Part shown: piece after piece, positions 23,983 through 37,000 of the stretch | How the letters are laid out: every line of letters starts with the position of its first letter | How positions within the stretch are numbered: the stretch's first letter is position 1 | NCBI GenBank assembly: GCA_013400975.1 | Contig: WBMZ01011734.1 | Coordinates: forward strand, 17,501-81,500 | Length of the DNA: 64,000 nt | Origin: Atrichornis clamosus | Lineage: Eukaryota; Chordata; Aves; Passeriformes; Menuridae | Direction of reading: 5' to 3' | Program-made: the position numbers and the translations under genes | The notes under the pieces: generated by a model | What the model saw: only the letters and a program-made list of their open reading frames with translations | Told to the model about the DNA's origin: nothing | The model's database searches: none

Positions 23983-26900
23983 GGGTATAAATATATTTTC
24001 TCTATGATTTAAGGAATTCACTATTTGAATATTGCAATTTAATTTTACTATATGCTAATCATAATGTAGGTAACATACCAAAATTATCAATATCTAAGCA
24101 GAACTTTAAGTTGACACCTGTGATTTATTATTGAGTAGGATTATTTGTGATGCTTATGTTTCTTTATACTTTTTTAAATAATGGTTTTTTTAGTTCATTC
24201 CATTCACACAAAGCTAAATATAGACTCGAAGATACCTTGGAAGGAAATTTTGTCAAAAGAATTGCTAAAATCATAAGGAAACTATTAGATGTAGTTTTCA
24301 GTAATTTAAATTTCTAATATTTGATTTTTAAATGATGAAACATCCAATAACCCAAATGACCCTACACAAACATATACATGGAATAAATTATTTCAAATGA
24401 AAGCACAAAAATTATTTGTTCAGCTGCTCTAGTGGCTGGAAGGTTAGGAACAAAAGCTATTATTGTTCAGTGTATTTTTTCACAGGAAATAGACAGTGGC
24501 AAACATACAGTAGTTCAACACATGAGATCAGAGACACAGTTTTTATAGTAAACCAAAACCAGATGTTGGAAGGACTCAAGACCTTTACAGAAATTATTAC
24601 TTATGTTTGCCTTTGAAAGCAAAGAAAGCTTACAGAGAGTCATGTACCTGATTAAGAAAAGGACAGGTTACAAAAGCTATTCATTCAAGGAAAAATATTT
24701 GCCATACAGACTGCTTTATATATAGCAGTTAGGTACGTACATAGGATTTGAATTTTACTTTCATTGGGTTTTTGAATGAATATTCTAACTTCTTCATACT
24801 ACTAAGCAACTTTTGAAATAAGAAAAAGGCTAATTATTTTTAAGCTGAAGGCCAGAATTGTGCAGTAAGCCCTCAGATTTTAAGTTCATTAATGGATACA
24901 GAATTAGGCATTAAAGAATACTTTTATTTTAAGAATCTGTCAGAGGAAAATTTAAATATATGGTACTATAGGTAGTATATAGCTTTTCATATAGCATAAG
25001 GTCTTTCTCTAGTGAAATATTAATGGCTTGATATTACTGGATGATAACTGATTTAATAAGAATTTGATGGAATAGTCAAAAATAAAGTCTTGGTGCTACT
25101 TTCATACAGGTTACTTGCAAATAGGCACTAAACTAGAAAGAAAAAGAGGGAGACCATGGCATATTAGACACCAATGTTTATCTGCCATAAGACACAGATA
25201 TATGGCGAATTAAACTTATTACTTTGAGTACCTCCTAAACTATTTATTTTCTTGGCTTGTTCAGATCATCTTCTGCAGACATTGGGCTAACTTCTCCTAG
25301 CAAAGGGTATTTTTCCTACCAAGGATTTTAATTTTTTTTTCTTATCCTTTTTTCACAAGCTGTAAATGGGTTTAAAAAACTTAGGTATTCATCTTAATTT
25401 TAGTCCTTTTTTAGTCTGCTACCTATAGAGGTTTAGAGTCTTTAATTTTGGGAGTTGAATAATCCTGCTATGTTAAAGAGGTGTCTGTAGGTAATATGTA
25501 ATGACTAATAGGAAACTTTGCCAGAGACTACAATATGAGAGAAATTGTTGGACATGTAGTCACTGTGAAAGAGAAGTTTGTGTCATTTGATTTTAACTCA
25601 TAATTTGAAATCTGTTAGGGTTTTTAAAGCTTCATGTGCATTAAATACATAAATTAAATGCATTGCAAGTTAAATGACAATCGCCTTAATGTAATACCAA
25701 TAATTAAATGAAATCATATGAATTAGCTCTCAAAGAATATTTGTCAGCAATCAGAAAAAAATAACCAGAATCTGACATTTCCTAAAGGTTGCTTAGTTGG
25801 ACGCCATCCTGTTAAATACAATTTAAAGTGAAAGAAAACATCTTTGAGCAGAACTTGTGAAATTTGCTTTACCCAATACCCATTTGCAGGTGCAATCTAG
25901 TGCAAACTTGATAGAAAAAAGGAATGTCTTTACACCTTCCCAACAAAGTTTCAGGTATCCAGTTTGAGTTCAAATTGCAAATAAATACATTAGATCACAT
26001 AAAAATCAAATCTTTACAAATACAGGAAAATGTGGACTAGACTGTACTAAACAGATCAACTAGAATACCTTTAGTCTTCTATGGTTATGCTTAGGCCATA
26101 AGTACTGTTGATAACATTTTATACTGTCTGTTTGACTAAATACTTATAATTGTGTAAATATGTAAACACTGTAGGCTTTTGAATGGTATTAAATGCTAAA
26201 CATTTGATAGTCATAACTTCCCATTATATTATAATTTATAAAATCTTACTGAATTTCCATATGAAGCAGTCATCTATTGTAAACTTGTATTCAATTAAAG
26301 TTCATTTATGACATTCTCCAGTTTGTTCTACACTCTGTACTGTGCACAATAAGGCACTATACTCTAACGTGTCGTACCTTATTAGATAATTTATACTTGT
26401 TTTTCTGAACTGGCTTTTTGAAATTTTTCTTGCAGTGATGGTCTACTTGCACATAGAGGTTGAAACTCAGGACATAGATTTACATTGATCTGGGAAGATA
26501 CTACTTACATACACATTTGTGTATGATATCACCTATTGCAAAATATTCTTGGACCTACACATTTTTCTTCTTCTTACGTGTTATACTGTATATGAATCAA
26601 ATATATAATTTTAGAATCCATAGGATGAGCTAATAGTTTAATATTCCGTTGAGATTTAATGGAAACATTGCACAGTTTAAATGCTTCTGTACACATTTAT
26701 GAAGTATTCAGAACAGACTGATACCGGAGGCAATGTTCTGATCCAGATGAACTGAATACTTATCCAGCTCTTTTGATCTTGGTGTAGATACAAACGAGCA
26801 ATTGTAAGAAAAGAGATTTTTTTTCGGTCTGGTTTCTGCTAAGAAGGTGTAAACATAGCAAGTAAGCTACAATGATAAATAGTGTTTGTAATTGGCATCC

Positions 26901-27774
26901 TTGCTGATCATTTCAGAGAGATAAATGAGCAAAGAAACTGGCCTACCCTCCTGTGCCTACAGATGAATCTTCCAGTTTAGGATTAATGTAGTTTTGTGGT
27001 GATTGTTTTCCAACACAGCTACACAGAATTGACAGATGCTGCTTAGTGTTACATTTCCACTTTTAATATATTAGGGAAATAAATATTTGATGGCCAACAT
27101 TAAAACAAAAAAACCAAAAAGTCTACTATGTCTGTTAGTAGAGTAAAGCAACAATTAATTTTATGGCTAATGTATTAAGTATGGAAAGTCTGCAAATGAG
27201 GTAATAGGATGTATTACATCCTAGATCCTTATAAGACATCCATAAACCTCTGGAGTGCTTTTCAAGACACTTTGAAAACTAAATTTAACAACTGTGACAT
27301 TAATATGATACTGCAATGTAAAAAAACACGTAAATGTAAACTTAACTAGTAAATAAGGTATATTATCTGCATTAGAAGATAAAATGCCAGCAGGTGTAGT
27401 TCACAAACTCATTTGTACTTTTGTCTGTTTAAAGATAAACAAAGATGATTCAAGGTAGTATTGCAGAAGAAACTGTTCTCTTGAAAATACATCGGTTTGG
27501 TATATGTTACTTATTTTGCCTCTACTAGCCAAAAGGATCACGAGTGAGAATGAGGCAAACACACTGGACATTTCCGTATTATCCTCACATGATATTGGCA
27601 ATTAAAAGATGTTAAACTTACATATCTTTTTAATGAGCAATCATATAGTGTTTTCTATGATAGCTTTCAAACTTCTGTAAAACTAGGCGAAGCATTGCCC
27701 TTATGCATAGATCAATGAAAGTTTGCATAACAAAATGGCCTTGAGTTTATCTAGGTCAGCACATTATAAATTCA

Positions 27775-28075
27775 GGTAAGTGGTAGATACTGCTAAGGGT
27801 TAACCAGGTTGTACAGGAATGAGGACAGCATTTGATGAACAGTGGATGCAGAAGCAGCAGGTTACTGTCTCCTTTTCTTTCTTCTGCCTGACAATACCAC
27901 TAACTGAGTCAGCAGAGCTCTTTCCCCTACCCCTCTACCATTTTCTTTGTTTCACATGAATGATCCCCATTCTCATCCTTCTCCTGTATTGCCCCATCCT
28001 TTTGATAATAAAAGTCAGCCTTAACTACACTTCTGGAGAGCCCAAGCCAACTCATTTCATAAGTGCTAGAAGTAC
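27775..28075 (+). mobile_element. Possible decayed LTR remnant
   Basis: The segment is less AT-rich than its surroundings. Near its right side it carries 'gataataaaagtcagcctt' (about 28003-28021), which resembles an LTR with a polyadenylation signal. This follows a pyrimidine-rich stretch (tttcccctacccctctacc) and 'actgagtcagcagagctc'. No TG...CA ends with a target duplication could be fixed and no family is recognised. It may instead be ordinary unique sequence with an AATAAA by chance. Confidence 0.25.
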
Positions 28076-29641
28076 AAATAAAATAAAAAGAAAATTACTT
28101 CTGTAATAGTTATGAAGGTTAGTTCAGTTAACACTGAAGGTATTAAAACTAAATTTTTTAAAAATATTTTTTTGTAAAAAGTATGAGAAACAGCAGATAA
28201 AGTTAAAAAATGCTAATTGTTTGTTGTGTTACTGTGATGCTGTTTATATTTGTAGTGTATTAAAGGCATAGTAGTGTATAAACATCAATTTAATTTTATA
28301 TTTCTGATTACTGTAACATGAACTAGAAAAGCTATTATCTCACATTAATACGTGTTATATCCTTTCATGGAATTGAAGGATTCCGTTATATCGAATTCTG
28401 CTATAAAAGTACATCTCAGCTGTAGATATCCATGACCTGTGTAAAAATAAAAACGCAAAAAACTTGAATTGATCATAAGAGCTAAAAGAAATTATTATAA
28501 AGTTATGTTACAAGTCCTCTGCATATAAACTTATCCACAGGTGTCATACAACTAAATATTTTACCAATAGACACTGCACAGAACTCTCCAAGGTCCCTTT
28601 TGACTTTAACAAGTTTTAGATCAGTTCTGATAATGTCATGTGTCCTTAAAATCTTGCAGTAGTGGCAGTCACCACAAACAATTTTCTTACATTATGGAAG
28701 CATATTTTGCTGTGTATGTTGTATAAATATGTCGTCTAACATTTATATTTCTATTTAAAGAAATATATTAAATTCTACTAGTTTTGGGATGTTACACTTC
28801 TATCTTTTTTAATAAATACCTATGCTGGGAAGAACTGCATTTCAATAACCTATGTAAACATATTGCACATCATTAGACCTTAAAATTACATGTTTGACAG
28901 ATAGGGTATTATTGCAATCTGTGACACTTATTAACTGTGATTTCTTAGCAAATGACAAAAGATAATAAAAAATCAGCTGTTCTTTAAGTCAAAGCATTTG
29001 TCCATAGATAATAAAAAGTCATAATTTCCATACCTGACACCTTGATCTTATTCCACTCATCTGACCAAAAAGACATAGTAAACCAAAATGTTTTATATTT
29101 CTTTTTTTTTTTTTTTAAATATGGGATTCCATATAGCAAATTGTGTTGGACTTGATTAAAAGCCAGTTAAGATCCTGGAAGTGCAAAGTAGGTCTGCAAA
29201 AAAAAGATGAAGAAGAAAACCTGCAGACCTTTTCAATCAGAAACATGGGAGCTGGGGAAAATGTACAGGAATACCAGGTGCTTTTGGTTTAGACTCTTGG
29301 ACATTGTGGTTCCAAACCATATATATTAATACTTGCTGCTTTTCCTGCTGATGTGAACGTATTTCAAGATTTTCTAGAAACTGCTGCTGGTTTAGGTTTT
29401 TCTTCTCCACTTTCTCTCCCTCTCCCCAATCATTATAGTAATTTCTTCTTCATTAATTTGGGGATTGTAGATACTTTTTCTTTCCCTGACCAAAGTACTT
29501 CAGCAGCTTGTTATACTGTTCAGTTTTAGGGATCCGACAGGTGAGTTATAATAGAAAAATTAAGCAAAGAGTCCATCCAGAACTGTTCATAGCCTCGTGT
29601 TTTCCTGAAATAAACCAATAACTCTTTTTCCTTGCAGGAGG

Positions 29642-29668
29642 TTTTTTTTTTTTTTTCTTTTTTTTTTT
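29642..29668 (+). repeat. Poly-T tract (T15 C T11)
   Basis: Read on the minus strand this is a poly-A run, as would follow a retroposed sequence. No retroposed transcript is recognisable beside it, so it is called only as a homopolymer. Confidence 0.85.
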
Positions 29669-32600
29669 AACTAGTTTGAGAGTTATAAGAAATATTTGAG
29701 TGAATTTTGCTGGAATTAAGTAATCATTCAGAATCAACTGCTCAGAAATTGAAAGATAAGCTCTACCATTCTGTCCTCCATTACAGTTTATTGGTTGATA
29801 GCCAAGAATAAGAGATTGGAGAAGTTGGTTTGAGTTTCTTGAGGGAAAAAAATAAGTTAAATCTTTGTCTTTTGCAATGTGGAAGAATTATCTAAAAATT
29901 GGATAGTAATTTGTTTTAAATACAACAAATTTAAGAATTTAGTGAAAAAACCCCCGAATGCTAAAATGGCTCTTAATAAGACCATGGGTTGTGGTGTTTT
30001 AGTCCATGTAAAAGAAAGTTAAATGTGCAATACCAATGGTTTGGGGGATTTGTGACCTGAAAACAGGTGTCTTAGCATGACATACCTTTTTATGACAATG
30101 TCAAGAAAGCATTTTGACGTGAAAAACTGAAGGATTTAGCATGTGAAAAATTGTTCAACAACTGATTACCATGGTTTTGGTTTCCCGACCTGTGGATCCA
30201 AAGTACTTCTGCAGCCAGGTAACAGTAGCCAGTAATGTAGCAGTTTTCATTATGTTTCAAGAATAAGTAACATACCAAGTAAAAGTTAAATCTCTGACTT
30301 TTCAGTGAAGTTATGCTTGGGTTCTCTAAAACAGTATTAATTTTTTTTTCCTTTAGACAGTTTACTATATTCATGTTAATAACACTATGAATGAGAAAAT
30401 AATTAGCAAACAACAATAATCACTCTAAGGTTCTTTTTTTTCTTTATCATTATTCATTTTATCCCAATGTATCCCCATAATTTTCAGGAAATACATTTTT
30501 TTTGCTTCTTGCATCTTCTTATTTCACTCTTCTGCTGCCTAACACTCTCATGCTTTCTGAAGGGAAGTAGGGAGAGTGACACTTTATACTGAAACTTGAT
30601 AAATGAATTCTTTGCCTTCTTGTTTCTTGGTAAGTGGACCATTAAGCTGTGTGTCCTTGACTCTCCCTGTTGGTAGGATGAAAGAATATAGCAACAAAAG
30701 GATTTACCTTTGAGTAAATTTTGTTTTACTTCCAGCACATGGTTAATAGTATATTTTATATGCCATTTCCCTAATATACTACATGATTGAAAATGTGGTA
30801 GAATGATTAAAATCTAATATGCTTCATGTTTCCACAAGACTTGTTGAAGTTTGTTGTTTTAACATCTTAACTTAAGCTTTCATTCCCACATACATTATGT
30901 GAAGATTATAATACGAAGGAAAAAAAAAAGAAACTCCTCTGAACCAGATTTTATAATGTACATCCTTAACTGACAATAAGTAATTGGAAAAGAATTTTTG
31001 TATTTGTAAGGTTTGACCTTGACATTGTTTGTGTAGGCCTCCAAAGCAATTATTGTAGAAACTGAGATGGAAAACAATGGCAAAAAGCAGACAGAAATGC
31101 TTGAATCAGTGCAAATCACAAACATAGCTGAATGGTATTAGATGACAGTTTGCTCTTAATGAGGGAAGACATGAAGTAATTAAATCTTGACATACAATTA
31201 TGAAAAATATCAGGTAACAAGCCTGCTATGCAATATAAAATAAGAAAAGACATTTTCTGAAAACTTGCCTGATGCTCTGTCATCTGAGACTGTTCTTTAT
31301 GAGTGCAGGGTGAAGGTCAAGGAGGTATCTCAACTCCATCAATCCTTTGGACAGTTACAAATGACCTTTCACTTTTCATAAGACATTCAATATTCTGAAT
31401 GGGGGGGATACATTTTTCTGTGTTTAGAAAATAGCAAAATTGAAACCTTTTATAGCGCACAAGGTGCATTTGTGTTTGCATCTCCTGAACAGCTCATTCA
31501 TTTTTAAATGTTCATTGACATCAATATCTCATTTACATGAAGGAAACGATTTTAAAATGCTGTATCTGTTTCAACATGTACTTTAACTTTTCATATTTGT
31601 ATTACATTAATTTCTATGATACATTTTGATTTTTTTTAATGTATGTTCTATTTTCTATTCAAGAAATGTTTTAAAATGCTACAGTGCATACAGATGTATG
31701 GCTTTGAATTGTTACTATTTTGATATTGATGCAAATCCAAATGTTACACCATATTTTTGTTTCATATTTATTTTGCAAGGATTAAATTTCAAAGTCTGTT
31801 TTCATCTTGATCTCTCAAGGTATGTATGAAAACTGTGTTGTTAGAATGTGTACCACTGGATGCATATTTCTTTGTGACTTACAGGATTTAACTTTAATCC
31901 ATAGAACTTTCTGCGTGTAACCAGACCTTGTTCTTTGGTCACATAAACTTTGATTCCAGTGGTACTTGCATGAAGTAAGAATCGAGGATTTCACTGTTAT
32001 TATTTTTGTACTGAATAAAAAAAATTGTACTAAGCCACTATTTTACCTATATTTTGGAAAATCCTAAATACTTTTTTCCCTTTTCCTCATAGATTAATTT
32101 TTTCTTCCCATTTGTTAGACAAAACAAAAGAACTTGAAATTCTAGGCAAGAACTGTGACTGGGCCTGTCCAATACTCTGCATGTTATGAGTGGGTAATCC
32201 TTTTGCTAACTTCAGTTGTACTTTAATATATAAATATAGTGAAAATTAAGGAAAAAACCAAAAGCAAATATGTACAAACATTACAAAAGAACAGCATCTC
32301 TTCATTAAAGAAACCAAAAAAAAAAAACCCCAACCTTTTGAAATACAGCATAATAACAGACTGAGATAAGTTTTGGAACAGAAATGAAAACTTACATAGG
32401 GAGAACACAGGTGCATATTTTATAGTATTTTAACTCACTTGCTATATTTAATCAAAGATGTTAGAACATACAATATAATTCTATCAGTTTAGAAGAATTT
32501 ATTGCTATTTTTAGTGCTGAAAGTTAGGTGTGCTTTCAATTGAACATTATTATTTATTTAAATCATACATAATATCTCATTCATTTCTTTTAGAAATATT

Positions 32601-33260
32601 ATTCAAGGTCTGCCATGGGCAACAATTTAAATTAAAGCATAGGCAATTTTATTGGATTTGAGAAGCTATTCATATCAGAAGTATTAAAACAATTATCAGA
32701 ATCTCAAATTGGTTAAACCAAAGTGACATTCATAATATCTCAGTAATTTGTTTTCAAAACTATGTCTTGCTACAGTCTTCAAAATCTTGTGATTTAGTTT
32801 TCCTGTATCTTACTTACTTATTTGTTATTTACACTTTACACTGAGGTAGATTATGTATTCAGACTAGTGAAAATCACAAGTTAGTGCAGTTTGAGAACCC
32901 TTTTTTTCTCTCTCTCTCACTTTGTTCATAAGTAAGCCCTAAAATGGAAGAGTAGGAAGAAGCATTTCAGGACATTTTAGGGAAGCACTCCAGGACAAAT
33001 ATTGTCCAGTATGTGCTCCTCAACTTATAAAAGATCATTAGCATGAGCTTACCTCTCAGGAATTTCTGCAAAATAAAATCAAACAGAATTATAGTCCACA
33101 TGAGTAGATGTTTGAAAACATTTCCTAAGATTGCTTATATATTAAGACATAATAGGCATACACATGGCAAAAATACGGAAAGCAGCTGTTAAAAAATTTC
33201 AGAAAACTTCCCTTAATTTTGATGACATACATTCTGTTTCAAAGTAGATGCAGAAAAAAA

Positions 33261-34085
33261 TCACAGAATCACAGAATAAGCTTAGCTGGAAGGCAACCAC
33301 AAGGATCAAAGAGTCCAACTCCTGGTCCTGTGCAGGACACCACAAGAGTCACACCATATGCCTGGGAATGTTGTACAAACACTTCTTATACTCTGTCAGG
33401 ATTGGTGTTGTGACCACTTCCCTGGGGAGCCTGTTCCAGTGCTCAACCCCCCTCTGGGTGAAGAACCATTTACTAATATCCAATCTAAACCTTCCCTGAC
33501 ACAACTTCAGACCATTCCCTCAGGTCCTGTCACTGGTCACCAGAGAAGAGATCAGTGCCAGTCCCTCCTCTCCCCCTCATGAGGAAGTTGCAGACTGCAG
33601 TGAGGTGTCCCCCCTCAGTCTCCTCTTCTCCAGGCTGAACAGACCAAGTGACCTCAGCCACTCCTCATTCAGCTTCTCCTCAAGGCCTTTCATGATCATC
33701 GTTGCCCTCCTTTGGATGCTCTCTAATAGTTTAATGTGTTTCTTATATTGCAGTGCCCCAAACTGCTCCCAGCACTCAAGGTAAGTCTTCCTCAGTGCAG
33801 AGCAGGGCGGGCGAAACCCCTCCCTTGCCCGGCTGGCGATGCTGTGCCCGATGCCCCCCAGGACACTCTTGGCAGTGCTGGCTCATGTTCAACTTTCTAT
33901 CAATCAGGACCCCCAGGTCCCTTTACAAGGCACTGCTTTTCAGCATCTCATTCCCCAGTCTGTCTCTACATCCAGGGTTACCCCATTCCAGGTGCAGAAT
34001 GCAGAACTTTCCCTTGTTGAGTTTCATATGGCTGGTGATTGTCCAGCCCTCTATTTTGTTGAGATCTCTGCAAACCTAGTGATCC
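33261..34085 (-). mobile_element. CR1 LINE 3' end, antisense
   Basis: The plus strand begins with the reverse-complemented 8-mer tail, tcacagaatcacagaataag (33261-33280). It then runs through 'ctggggagcctgttccagtg' (about 33422-33441), 'ccttccctgacacaacttca', 'tcttctccaggctgaacaga' (33624-33643), 'tgccctcctttggatgctct' and 'cagtgctggctcatgttcaa' (about 33873-33892), to 'gttgagatctctgcaaacct' near 34078. This is CR1 3' UTR followed by ORF2 C-terminal sequence. It is 5'-truncated and well preserved. Its tail type matches the copy at 15770-16186. The A14 run at 34104-34117 lies just outside the 5' break. The frames of 74-108 codons inside it run antisense to ORF2 and are not genes. Confidence 0.92.
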
Positions 34086-37000
34086 AAAATTTTTATAGCA
34101 GTCAAAAAAAAAAAAAATCATGTTGCATTAATTTCTTTATGATCTGAAAAATTTAAAGATCTGAAAAAGTAGAAATAACAATAAACCCTTTTCCCCCCAC
34201 ATCTTTTAAAGGACTATGCACATGTGTCTTTCCTGGAATTCAAAAATGTATTTAAATTGCTTCTTTCTTACGATAGTAAAATTCTTTATTTTAACACAGG
34301 GCTTCTGAAAGAACCCCTGTTTAAAACTGCTGCTCTGTTTTCCCGTTCAGTCATATCACACTAGTGTGTGAGCTCTAATAGCAAGTACAAAATTTAGTGT
34401 ATGCTATGGTTAGTCTCTCTCTTGGATTAATGTATGTATGGAGATATATTTTAAAGCAAATTAGTAAAAATAGAGACGTTGACCAATGCAAGACATTCCT
34501 TATTCTCTTAAGATGTTATTCATTTGAATTTGTGAATGTTAATTAGGCACTCAGTCCAAAATTGCACCTTAATGAACTTGTCAAATTTAAATTGGTATCA
34601 CAGCCTCAGTAGAGAGCCTACTGAATTTCTGCTGATCTTTCCTTATATGTAGGTTAACATGGTGGAAATAGAGACACAGCAGATGAATTTTTTTTTTCTT
34701 GTTAAGACCTCTGTCTTCTTGGCTAGAAACTAAGGCTCAAGCTGTGACACTGGGAAGGAAAAGGCTAAAAGTGAAAAAAACCCAAGTTACTAAAATCTAG
34801 TGAAATAAAATTTATTTAAGTGTATTCATGGATTGGATTGTAGCTCAAATACATACTTACCTGCAAAAGCAGTGACGTTTAGCTATGTTATATACATTGA
34901 AATAATACATTATCTTCTTTAAAAAAACCAAAACAAACCAACAAAACCAAAAGAAATTAAACATAGAAAAAATTGCAGCATTATTGTGGAGATTTTACAT
35001 GAACAAAAATAGGAAACTCAGTTTGTGTTCCCAGAACAACCATTATTCAGTCACAGTGTGAATATACGAAAATACAGTGAAGTTAATACTGCACAGTATA
35101 TGGCATAGAAATACAATATAACATGTACAGAAAGTGCAAAGCAGCAGAATTACAGTTGCTGTGGGAACCATACTTGGAATTTAATGACATTTGTTTGTGT
35201 CATATCTCAATCATAATGTTGCATTAACGTAGTCATTTGCATTTAATTCTATATTACATTCTCAGTTTAGAAGAACACATTTGCAGTTGCTCATGTCTCT
35301 GCTTCCAACAATGATTCAAAATTATATACTTTCCAAGATTATTTTGACAGAATTATATATAACTTCATGATGGAGCATCTCATTACCCTGGCAAGAGACC
35401 TTATTGCAGGAAGTAGTAGTTTGTGAAAGGTTTTGGTATTGGCAACTAAAAATCTTTTTTTAAAAGATGGTTTATTAACTATGCTATTATGCTTTTATAC
35501 CTGTACTTTCATGGATGAATATTTTCTTATGAGAGATGGAGTGCTTAATTATTTCTCAGTGACCACACTTCAATGTAGGTGGCCTGAACTTGTAAGAAAA
35601 TAGGATGCATAATCCAGTTAAGATTCAATTTGTGCTTTATTTCTTTTGAGAACATAGGGCATCAGGCTAGAAAGATACAGTCACTTAGGATAGAGGTTTG
35701 TAAGCTTCTGTCATCTTTTCTACTATAGAAAAACAGTGATGCGAACCAGGCTGAACAGCTACTAATCAGGAAAAGGAGAACTGTGCATGGAAATAATGAA
35801 GTAGAGCATAAAATGAACATTTTGTCTAATAGGCAATATGACCAATAAAAGAAAATGATATATTCTAGGTATAAAATATTCAATAAAACTGTAAAGTGAA
35901 CATGAATTTATTTGTGTATGGCACTGTTATTGGAATGGAAATGTCCCTTAGGTGATCTATGCTTAGACCAAGACTCTTTTCTTCTAGCAATTAAACAAGG
36001 AAAAGCAGGTGCACTGTTCATACCTCTCTTAGAAAGAACCATCCATGAAGATATCTATTATGAGAATAAAGGTAAAACAATAACCCCTAAAAGAAGTGAA
36101 AAAAATTCTAATCAGTTTCACCAAGAGAAGGACTTCATCTTGAAACTTCCACCTAAGTTTCTTTTAAAACAAGTTCTAGAATTTTTTATTGAGTATAGAG
36201 AGGACTGACGGGATCTCAACATATCCATTTGTTTTAAAAGATTGCAAGGATTAGAGCATGTTTCCAGGGTAAAAGACAACAAAGAGTGTGAGATCAAAGG
36301 AAATATACATTGTACTTGAGCACAAGGACAAGGCAGTAGACTGGAAGTCTCCAAAATTCTTTTCAAAATTGTGATGATATTGTGTTATGAAAACTCAGCC
36401 AAAACTCACAGTTGTTGGGAGGTGTTGAGTTAATTGCAACCTCAGCATGAGGTTTCAGACTTCAAATTTAAGCCATATTTAAGATCCATTCACCAGGAAG
36501 AAAATCCTCTCTTCTACCACTTGCCTGCATATGGTCACTGAAGAGATTTGGAATTCAGCTTGAGCTCCCCCGCTCCCTGCCCCCAACATTTATTTATCAA
36601 ACACAATTCCTTTGATATCATTTTACAATGTAATAATCTTCATTTATTCATGTTTATCTGTCTTGAGGGTGTCAAGAAAAACAAGCTTTCCTACTTTTTA
36701 GATAAATTCTTTCTAAGTCATATCTTCTTTCCTTTGAAGGGCTTAAATTATTTATTTATTTAATAAGAAGCCTTATAAAATTTCTTCTGGTCTTCTTATT
36801 ACTTATTACTTCCTATTCAAGTTTCTACTACATTTTTCTCTTGTTTGTGTTGTAGGGTTTACTTTAAACTTACACAGTTAGAATACTTATCTCTAAGAAA
36901 TAGATTTTTCTCTTCTCTTTTTGACTAATCATTAAGATCAGTGTGTGATTGTAAAATCTCTAGGAGCAATAGCAAAGGAGTCTCATTAACCAATCTTGTT

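Larger units (their letters stand above)
21981..33260. other. Long unique AT-rich stretch, no gene seen
   Basis: Over 11 kb has no recognisable coding gene, CR1 piece or convincing LTR. Visible features are the (GT)22 microsatellite at 23925-23968, a T-run at 29103-29116, a poly-T tract at 29642-29668 and a possible LTR remnant at about 27775-28075. The frames of 80-108 codons (for example 23622-23924 minus, 30090-30416 minus) show no known motif. Confidence 0.5.

Noticed and set aside
29642..29668. Idea that the poly-T tract marks a processed pseudogene on the minus strand
   Set aside because: No transcript-like sequence is recognisable beside it.
33736..34147. Overlapping plus-strand frames of 94-108 codons
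   Set aside because: They run antisense to CR1 ORF2 sequence in the copy at 33261-34085.
35912..36208. 98-codon plus-strand frame
   Set aside because: No recognised motif, no splice or promoter context that can be judged, and chance is sufficient.
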